A stretch of DNA of 64,000 bases from Plantago ovata (taxonomy: Eukaryota > Streptophyta > Magnoliopsida > Lamiales > Plantaginaceae), in contig CM051458.1 in the NCBI GenBank assembly GCA_028274465.1, positions 37,486,744 to 37,550,743 of the forward strand, given 5' to 3'. Below, piece after piece: positions 55,652 to 64,000 of the stretch. The position numbers and the translations under genes are program-made. Positions within the stretch are counted from its first letter, which is position 1; each line of letters begins with the position of its first letter. The notes under the pieces were generated by a model. It made no database searches and was not told where the DNA came from. It was given only the letters and a program-made list of their open reading frames with translations.

Positions 55652-56827
55652 CTATACTAATACTTGGCTAAGGTAGTCAGGCTTAGTGCAAGCAGAGAGT
55701 ACTTTAAAATGTAAATATCGAAATCGATGATCTTGAATTGTCCTAGTGTTTCTAACACTTTTATACGAAGATATTTGGCTTAGTCGGATCAAGGAATCGA
55801 ATAAACAATTCTACAGTAAAGATTCAGAAACTCAAATCATGCACAATATGAACCCTAGCTATGACTTACATACTATCACCAACTAGAAATTAGCTACTCA
55901 TATCAAAATCGAAAAACATAGCAATCATAACAATCATAGATGAAAACATGGTTGAATTGAAAGATAGAGCAGAAAATAGTGAGATACAAAGTTACCACCG
56001 AGGGTTGTCAATCTCCGGTGAATTGGTAAACTCACAAAGATCTAGAAAGGTGAGATCAATTGATGTCCAATCTCTACCTTGATGCTCTAAATTGCTAAGA
56101 TAAAGTAGTTCTAAGTGAAAGAAACCCAGAACAAGCTCTAGGGTTTATGTCTGCAAAAATATGATCTAAGATCTGAAAATTCGACTTATATATATAAAAT
56201 ATCGCAAAAATTCGGAATCTGAGGGGCTGTGCGCCCCCCGTCCTAGGCGGTCCGCCTGTGGCTGGCAGCAAGTTCGCCAGTTTTCCTCTAAGTTCGAACA
56301 GAGATTCCGGGCGCGTCCGAAATTGGATTGGCACGTAAGACCCGTCGTTAGATATCTCTTTGAGTATCTACGCGTAGGTTGTAACTGCATCCCAATCCAA
56401 TATCGTATGTAGGACTGGTGCCCAAAATACTGAGACTATGCAAATGGAACTTCCAGATTTCACTTCAAAGGCTCCAAAATCTTCATCCGAACTCCGAATG
56501 AGCTACCGTTTCTGCCTCATACAAATATCTCGAATCTTTCATGTTCTCCTTGGCCTTGGGAATGGTTTTGAGCTCCAAAAAACACCGTCTTTAGGCCTGG
56601 AACACACATCCGGTAGTCCTTGACACACCATGGGTGATCGCGTTGCACCAAAACTTCAATGTTTCGCCCATATTTACATCCAAAAGTGCGATTTTTACCT
56701 AAAACATGAAAATAACAAAAGAAATAGAAACGTGACACTATTCTAATTAAATGCACTAAAATACATGCAAGAGGATAGCTAAATAGGTGAAAAAGAACCA
56801 AATAAAGTGTAAAACCCACTGTCATGA
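55652..56827 (-). repeat. 5' LTR of element D, remaining part
   Basis: It resumes after CCTAT. It includes a TATATATAAA box (about 56189) with the D-type dyads GGGGCTGTGCGCCCC and GGCGGTCCGCC (about 56222-56256), and ends ...CACTGTCATGA, where relatives have TCATCA. The terminal CA is mutated or the edge is at 56824. Confidence 0.82.
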
Positions 56828-57728
56828 GCCTGCACTAACAACATTGGGATTGTGGCTTCTAAAAGTTGGATTGTTTACATGGCTTATATGTAGTTGATTT
56901 TTTTTGTTCCACTATCTTATTGGCCTGAACTTACAACATTGTGAGTTAATTTTCCTTAATTTGTGGTTGCATTACTAAAGCCCGTACTGATGAGTTCTAC
57001 GAAATCTGGAATTCGGCATATCAAAAGCATCTCTCCCAAAGGATCGTTCTCATTTGAGTGAAGATTATGTTTACTAACTTCATGTTGTCATACTAAAATG
57101 TAAGTAGTAGTAGAATACATTTTCAAAAAGGCCAAATATGCATTACATTACAGTAGAATACATTTAATATATAGTAAGAGCTAGGAATCCATGGTTGCCA
57201 TGGCTTCGGTCAATTGCCACAATACAGCAATGTAGTTGGTCAAAATGCAGTACTAACAAAACAGAACATATTACCATGGATTCTATTCTGCATCATACTT
57301 ACTTGTCACGGAAAATCCCCACGGCCGCACGTGCGGCTGATCCTATCAACATAAAACGTTATCATGTCCTTCTCTTTCAGATCATGCTGGCATGCAATGA
57401 GACCAACCGTACCTAAGCATGTACTTGCTAACTTCCTCAGTGCAGACCACATCATAATCTCTAATACTAGAAAATTTTGCCCTAGTTACACGAAGTAGGC
57501 GGTTTCGCTGTCACCTTCGCCTACCTATTTTTCCCCCACTCCGGGTCTAGCATCTGTTCCAAAAGGTTTAAACAAAAGAATTTAACCAATATAGTAATAA
57601 AAAGACTTCTATTTTAAACAGGAGTTCTGTTTCTACTCACCAAAACCAGATGTTATGAAGTCTTTGGTAAGTCAACATTGTGTGTGCCGTTCAATTTCCT
57701 TATCTTGGACAATTGGTGCGGGGTCAAC
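56828..57728. other. Unassigned region before the gap, possibly low-copy host DNA
   Basis: AT-rich, with no LTR, dyad or retroelement protein signal and no credible ORF. It is the best candidate in the window for non-repeat flanking DNA. Confidence 0.45.
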
Positions 57729-57828
57729 NNNNNNNNNNNNNNNNNNNNNNNNNNNNNNNNNNNNNNNNNNNNNNNNNNNNNNNNNNNNNNNNNNNNNNNN
57801 NNNNNNNNNNNNNNNNNNNNNNNNNNNN
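57729..57828. other. Assembly gap (100 N)
   Basis: Exactly 100 N, a common placeholder for a gap of unknown size. Any ORF across it is meaningless. Confidence 1.
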
Positions 57829-58410
57829 TGGAAAAGAAGAGGAAGCCATTCATTTTCCGAGCTTATCACAGCCTACTGCAAACTCATGGTGTCGACGATA
57901 TTGAGAAGGGGATTGCGAGGTCGCTGCCCTTTCCCCCTCGACAATGAGGTACAGCTCAACAGGTCTCAGTTGACGAACCCCAAGCAGCCCACTGCCGATT
58001 AGGAGCACCATTCATGGCCAAATGATTCCGATCATGAGGATGCTATGAGGACTATGTTGGCGAAGCTCCTATTCCAAATATTCCTTTGTCCATCAATCAC
58101 CGCATGCACCAGCTGAGCACCACAGGGGTCTGGAGGATTTGACTTCTCCGAATTCCGTACCTACCTCGACAGCGTTTCGACAGAAGTGATGCCAACAACG
58201 CGGCCATGCGACAGGGACATCGACAGGCACAATTGTCCAGCACAAACGCGATTGGGAGATATTCGAGGAGCATCGCCGAGAGGATAGGCCCACATGTGGG
58301 CAGGCAACAGCTCTCCATGCAGCCAGCAGGAAGCTCTACGATAGGTCCAATGCGTCATGAATGACATGTGGAGTGACTTTTATGGGACTACAACCCCGAG
58401 ATTAGTCCTT
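57829..58410 (+). pseudogene. Cargo ORF 3' part, post-gap copy with many small deletions
   Basis: It aligns with 49518-50105 (GGAAAAGAAGAGGAAGCC, then the FITAYCK and acidic regions), but single bases are missing every few tens of bases, so no frame stays open. The pattern fits uncorrected long-read errors rather than natural decay. Confidence 0.85.
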
Positions 58411-59922
58411 CCCATGTCCACTCTCAGCCGACCGAGGCCAAACCTTCGGTACATCTAGTATCATCTTCATTTACTCATTCTTTTTGCTAGGGGCTAGCTT
58501 AAGTTTCGTAAGGGGATGGGATGTGAACCATGATGTTCAGTCTGTTTGGCTTTGTGTCGATAGTATCTGTTCTTTGTTTGCATTTTGCATTTGCACGTTT
58601 ACCGCTTCTTATTTTTTAGTTGCATTTCACTACATCATCCTAGGATAGTCTTGCATGTTTTATATGGAGTTTATTGCCGAATTTTTGAACTTTTTATTGG
58701 GTAGATCAACTAGCTATGCCATTAATCGTATGCTTCATCTCTATGAATTTGTTTGAGTTTTTCTCGCTTGGCTTGTCACATTTATGTATTGCACTTAGTT
58801 AAGCATGGTAGTCTCGACATCACTTAGTGGTGTTTTCTCTACTGCGGTTCACGAAGGCCTTTATAATAGGATGATGCATGTTAGGGTCTTATGGTTGTTT
58901 CCCGAGTAATTATGTACCTAAGAGGCAACAAGTCTTCACCATGCTTTGAGATTGCTAAATGCCTAGGAAGGAGGTAGTGTGAGGTTGTGTGATCCTTTGT
59001 TTATAACCTATTCTTCCGAATAGGTTTGGGGAGGGGGTTACACCATCATAGACTTGTTTCTGTTTTCATTTTCGTATCGTGAGTTTATTTTCCTTTCCGT
59101 AATTTTGTACTCCAACCTATTCTTTCGAATAGGTTTGGGGAAGTCGTGTGAGTCATTTTGTTTCTCTTTTTGTTATGCTACTGCTGGCTAGAAAAAAATC
59201 GAAAAAAAGAAGAAAAATTCCAGAAAAAAAGAGAAAAGAAAAAAAAAAATCTGGAAAGAAGAAAAAAAAAAGAAAAAAAGAAGACCCCAAAAAAGCAAAG
59301 AAGGGTCCAAAAAAGAAAGCCAAATAGCAGTTAGCAAAGTTTGAGTCTTTCCATTTTTGTATTGTCGTAATCGTGTTTTATCTTTTTTATTTTTTATCTT
59401 TTTTGTCTTGAGTGTCATCTGTTCTAGACCACCTCGTCCTGCCATTCAGGAAGTGGTGAATAGCTTAAGACTTTACTTGAGAGATGGGTAGAATAGGGGA
59501 GTGTTATCTTTTATAGGGAACCCTCCTTCGTTTGATGAGAGCCAGTACTGGTTCGACCTCTTTTGAGGAAAAGTCTTAACATGGTGGAACAGCAGTAAGT
59601 CCTCAGTTTCATAGGCACGGGACAACCATTCGTATCTTAGCATGCTTCATTACGTCGTCACTGACTAGGTCCAGGTAGAGAATGTTACGAGAGATCTTGT
59701 CTTGACATAAGTGCTTATGTGGATGTGTATAAGTCAATCGAGGTATTCTTCAACCTATATTCATGCTTTGATTTATATGGTTTTTGTTCATATGTTATTT
59801 GATAGATTCAGTAGATTAGTTCATTTATTTGGCATGAAACTCCATTTTGTGTCTTGCATGTTTTTTGTATTAGAGTCTAGCTTAGTTGCTTGAGGACAAG
59901 CAAAGGTTCGGTTTGGGGAGTT
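58411..59922 (+). other. Family A 3' region, post-gap copy
   Basis: Matches 50106-51660: hairpins 59005-59026 and 59114-59135, purine tract about 59190-59325, polypurine tract ending at 59922. Confidence 0.85.
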
Positions 59923-61175
59923 TGATGAATGTGTATTTTACACTTTCATTCGAGTCTTTTTCACCTATTTTAGCTATCCTCTATGTTAATTTAGCTATAT
60001 TTTAGTACATTTTATTAGAATAGTGTCACGTTTCCCTTTAGATTTTATTTTACAGGTTTTGGTTGAAATTCGAAGATTTCCGGGCAATTATATTGAAGTT
60101 GACAAGGAATTGGTGTTCCAGAAGCCTATTTGGAGTATCTGAAGGTTTCCGGATAGGATTTGGAGTCTAGGGGCCGAATCTGGAGGTTAGAAGGCACTAG
60201 AAGTCAGAAACCGAGTCCGAAAGGTGAAGAAATCCAAAACGCGTCGAAAACGCGGAAATTCCGCGAAACTCTCTGGGGCGAACCGCCGCACTGTGGGGCG
60301 AACCGCCCCGAGTGATAATTCGGGCCTATATATAGTGCTCAGTTTTTCTCCGAAAATCATATCTTTCCAACCTACTTTCTCACCTCTCTCTATAGTTTTA
60401 GGTAGGAACTTCCCGGGCCTGTCCTGGGAGTTCCGTAGCTTAGGGATACTTTTTCATAGCAGATTGGAGCTCGTAGGCCCGCAATCATCCGGAGATTGAC
60501 AACCTTCGGTAACTTTGTATCTTACAGTTTTATTCTACTTATTTATTATATTCTTTCAACATGTTTTCTTCTATGATTTCTGTTGATTGCATGCCTATTA
60601 TGAGTAGCTAAACTTATCGTTGGTGGTAGTATGTGAATTCTTAGCGAGGGAAGATAATCATGCTAATGGCTATATCGCGCATTATACTCCGTGTCATTGC
60701 TTTATTTCGTTGATCAGTTGTAACCAAAATTCTCGTATGTTGTATTGATTATTATGCACCAATTGGACACTAGTCGACCATCAGACCAATTATCTTCGTA
60801 GTGTTGAATAATTACGGAACCATTAGGACAATCGTGATTGACTAGTCAGACCAAATTATTTCGTAGTGTTTAATACTTGCAACAGGACACTAGATTGATT
60901 CAAAGATCTCTGTGCAAGACCGAGGAATTTATGCATGATTATCGACCCATTATGTTAAGAAGGACCATACTATCACCAATCTCCATTATCTGCTAGAAAC
61001 CCCTATTGCTATCTATTTGTTGTTTTATATTCTCTTGTTAAATAGATAAAGCTAGTTATAGTCCTCAGAGAACGACACTCGAGTCATTCTACTGCTACAC
61101 TACGGTTTTCATTGTAGTGTGGATTTCCTTTGGCTAAATAACAAATATATTTGATTGAATTTGACACGTTCATCA
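59923..61175 (+). repeat. Family A 3' LTR, post-gap copy
   Basis: TGATGAATGTG...ACACGTTCATCA followed by TTCGCCCGGGG, the same insertion junction as at 52923. It shares substitutions specific to the A2 3' LTR. A few substitutions differ (for example TTTCCGGGCAATT for TTTCTGAGCAATT). Confidence 0.95.
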
Positions 61176-61530
61176 TTCGCCCGGGGTCTTCAGTCGTTGC
61201 CACGCGTTTTTTACGCGTTTTTTCCTTCTTGAACTCGGATTTTGACCTTCTAGTGACTTCTAAGCCCCGAAACTTGGTCCTTAGGCCTTGAAACTCGTCC
61301 CGATACTTCTAGATACACCACGGATGATCTCTTAGAATCAAAACTTCATCTCTTCGCCATAATTGCCCATCCAAAAGTACGTTTTTTCACCTAAAACCTG
61401 AAATATGCAAAGAAAAGGGAAACGTGACACTATTATAATAAAATGCACTAAAATACAAGCTAAATTAATCTAGAGGATAGCTAAATAAGTGAAAAAGACT
61501 CGAATGAAAGTATAAAATACACTGTAATCA
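61176..61530 (-). repeat. Element E 3' LTR block, post-gap copy
   Basis: Matches 52924-53268, with an extra TTTTTTACGCG near 61207. Confidence 0.9.
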
Positions 61531-62935
61531 AACTCCCCAAACCGAACATTTGCTTGTCCTCAAGCAACTAGCTAGACTCTATTGCAAAAAACCAATGCAA
61601 CACAAAAAGTGGAGTCTCATGCCAAATAAGATGAACTAATCTATTGAATCTATCAAAAACTTATGAACAAAGACCATACAAATCATAACATGGATATAGG
61701 TTGAAGAATGCCTCGATTGACTCATACACATTCACATATGCACTATGTTAAACAAGATAGTCTCTCGTAAAATTCTCTACCTGGACCTAGTCAGTGACGA
61801 TGCAATGACACATGTTAAAATTCGAATGGTTGCCCCGTGCCTATGAAAATGAGGGATTACTACTGTTCACCAAGTTAAGACTTTCCCTCAAAGAGGTCGA
61901 ACCAATACTGGCTCTCATCAAACGAAGGAGGGTTCCCTAAAAGATAACACTCCCCTATTCTACCCATCTCTCAAACAAAGTCAAAAACTAATCACCACTT
62001 CCTGAATGGCAGGACGAGGGTGGTCTAGAACAGATGACACGAAACAAACAAAAGATAGAATTTACAACTCGATTACGAACATTACAAAACTTGAAAAATG
62101 AAACAACACTTTGCTAAACTGCTTTTGGCTTTCTTTAGACCCTTCTTTGCTTTTTTTTTTTTTTGGATCTTTTCTTTTTTCCTTTTTCTTTTCCAGGTTT
62201 CTGGAATTTTTTTTTTCTTTTTTTTCCCTTTTATTCTTTTTCCCTCTTTTTTTCTTTTTCCAGAATTTTTTTTTTGTTGTATAGCCAGCAGTAGCACAAC
62301 GAAAAGAAAATAACATTGACATTTCAAACGACCTCCCCAAACCTATTCGAAAGAATAGGTTGGAGCACAAACTCACGAAAATGAAGAAAACAACTCACAT
62401 GACTCAAAAAGCGAAAAACAAGTCATATAAAAAGGTATAACCCCCTCCCCAATCCTATTCGTAAGAATAGGTTTCAAACAAAGGATCACACTACCTCCTT
62501 CCTCGTATTTAGCAATCTCAAACCAAGGTGAAGACTTGTTGCCTCTTCGGTACATAATTACACGAAAAAACAACCAAAGACTCTAACATGCAACATTTTA
62601 TAATAAGGCCTTCGTGAACCGCAATAGAGAAAACACACTTAGTGATGTCGAGACTACCAAGCTTAACTAAGTGCATATACAAATGTGACAAGCCAAGCGA
62701 GAAAAACCTCAAACTAATCCATAGAGATGCAATGCATGGTCAATGGTCATAACTAGTTAATCTACACAATAAACTCCACACAAAACATGCAAAATTATAC
62801 TTGAATGAATGCAATGAATGCAACTAAATCCTAAGAAAGCGGTAAACGTGCAAATGCAAACAAAGGTGTTCACGAGTTATCATAAGAAAAATAAATTATA
62901 AAAATACCCAGCGATAACCCCCCCCCCCCAAACTT
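61531..62935 (-). other. Element E 3' region, post-gap copy
   Basis: Matches 53269-54704: pyrimidine tract on + (about 62145-62275), hairpin 62340-62361, C run (about 62919-62928). No gene. Confidence 0.85.
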
Positions 62936-63241
62936 GAACGTCGTCGCTCGTCCCGGCGGGATTCTGATCCATCCTCGAGCGCTCCCTCTCAAGGCTCCCA
63001 TAAATCCTCTTATACAAAGCTTCTCATGTGATAAAATAACCCCCTCCACATTCTCGCGAGGTATCCTCAACACACCTTCCTCATACGTGTCTAAGAACTC
63101 TCTTGGATCATCACAACTCGAAAACGTGGAAACAATGGAGTAGTACGAAGGATCAAAGTCATAATCCTTGCAATCTTCATCCAATGTTATGCAAGGCCCT
63201 CGAGGTTGCACATACCGTGGCAAAGGAGCTCGTAGAGTCAT
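62936..63241 (-). pseudogene. gag: Element E gag N-terminus, post-gap copy
   Basis: Same fusion as at 54705-54991, with ATG at 63239-63241. It differs by a Tyr-to-Phe substitution (CKDYDF for CKDYDY), so it is not a byte-identical duplicate. Confidence 0.85.
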
Positions 63242-63503
63242 CCTTTCATGGGTCTAGTTTCTGCACATGAGGAAACAAGAAACCAAGGAGCAGAATCCAC
63301 AAAAGAAAAACAAAAAACTTGCAAGGAAAACACAAAGAGCGCAAGCACGCAAGATAACCAAGATCAGATTAGATGAATTTGCTCAAAACGATAGGGGGAA
63401 AGAAATAGGGTAAGAAAGTGAAGTTTCTGAAAGCAAACCCTAGAGGTTATTCATCGGGGAGTTGAATGCTGAAAATATAAATAAGTTAAAGAGTAAAAAG
63501 GAG
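63242..63503 (-). other. Element E leader, post-gap copy
   Basis: Matches 54992-55253, including the same broken junction at GGAGTATAG. Confidence 0.85.
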
Positions 63504-63902
63504 TATAGGCGATAACTATATATAGGAGTACGCAGGCCACGGGGCGGTTCGCCCGGGGTCTTCAGTCGGTACCATGCATTTTTGACGCGTTTTTTCCTTC
63601 TTGAACTCGGATTTTGACCTTCTAGTGACTTCTAAGCCCCGAAACTTGGTCCTTAGGCCTTGAAACTCGTCCCGATACTTCTAGATACACCACGGATGAT
63701 CTCGTAGCATCAAAACTTCATCTCTTCGCCATAATTGCCCATCCAAAAGTACGTTTTTTCACCTAAAACCTGAAATATGCAAAGAAAAGGGAAACGTGAA
63801 ACTATTCTAATAAAATGCACTAAAATACAAGCTAAATTAACCTAGAGGATAGCTAAATAGGTGAAAAAGACTCGAATGAAAGTGTAAAATACACTGTCAT
63901 CA
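63504..63902 (-). repeat. Element E partial 5' LTR, post-gap copy
   Basis: Matches 55254-55646, including the dyad near 63539-63556, and ends TCATCA before CCTAT. Confidence 0.9.
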
Positions 63903-64000
63903 CCTATCTATACTAATACTTGGCTAAGGTAGTCAGGCTTAGTGCAAGCAGTACTTGAAAATTGTAAATATCGAAATCGATGATCTTGAATTGTCCTAGT
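63903..64000 (-). repeat. Element D LTR, post-gap copy, cut by the window end
   Basis: CCTATCTATACTAATACTTG onward matches 55647-55747, so the duplication continues past the window. Confidence 0.9.

Larger units (their letters stand above)
39465..56827 (-). mobile_element. Element D: pol-less gypsy element, 3'-truncated, split by E
   Basis: Minus-strand order: 5' LTR (41710-56827, interrupted), primer-binding site, decayed gag, then directly the 3' region. No protease, RT or integrase is present. The left end is cut at the copia fragment. Confidence 0.82.

Noticed and set aside
41710..56827. One single very long LTR for element D
   Set aside because: Perfect 5-bp duplications (CCTAT, GCTAC, TTCGC) show the interval is a 1.5-kb LTR split by successive insertions.
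57653..58002. ORFs spanning the N gap
   Set aside because: The sequence across 57729-57828 is unknown, so no reading frame can be claimed.

Overview
The window is plant nuclear DNA, probably from a eudicot, and consists almost entirely of nested and broken LTR retrotransposons. I see no intact host gene. The family cannot be named from sequence alone. The evidence is TG...CA LTRs with 5-bp target-site duplications (TSDs), tRNA-type primer-binding sites, Athila-like and Tat-like Ty3/gypsy proteins, and a Sirevirus-like Ty1/copia element. A 100-N scaffold gap lies at 57729-57828.

Layout. 1-6674: family A copy 1 (A1, + strand), with gag and protease, no pol, an unidentified ORF and a truncated 3' LTR. 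6675-23771: a truncated copia element (-). It carries a solo gypsy LTR (7695-8872, TSD GTTTG), and its 5' LTR is split by complete gypsy element B (12814-22397, TSD GTACT), which has decayed gag-PR-RT-RH-IN. 23772-24780: unassigned repeat-like DNA. 24780-30580: Tat-like element T (-), with gag and protease, no RT/IN, and a spliced coiled-coil gene on the opposite strand. 30581-31413: unassigned DNA and an RNase H-like fragment. 31414-39074: gypsy element C (-), 5'-truncated. 39068-39464: the 3' end of a copia LTR (+). 39465-56827: pol-less gypsy element D (-). Its 5' LTR holds element E (42049-55646, TSD CCTAT), whose 3' LTR holds a solo LTR (42521-43688, TSD GCTAC) and complete family A copy 2 (A2, 44029-52923, TSD TTCGC). 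56828-57728: the best candidate for non-repeat DNA. 57829-64000: a second version of 49518-55747.

How the parts relate. A, B, C, D and E share LTR ends, a tRNA-Asp-type primer-binding site, a 3' region with paired hairpins and a purine tract, and a GGTTTGGGGAG-type polypurine tract. Only B and C encode RT and integrase. A, D and T keep gag or gag-protease without pol, and A and T carry extra 'cargo' ORFs. The simplest reading is that pol-less elements borrowed enzymes from B/C-like relatives.

The most unusual pattern is a GC-rich dyad module, GGGGCGAACCGCCCC and variants. It sits just upstream of the LTR TATA box and again inside the element, and each element has its own version in both places. 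Also notable are the different cargo ORFs at the same site in A1 and A2, and the duplicated post-gap sequence, which carries many small deletions near the gap and is probably an unpolished allelic copy.
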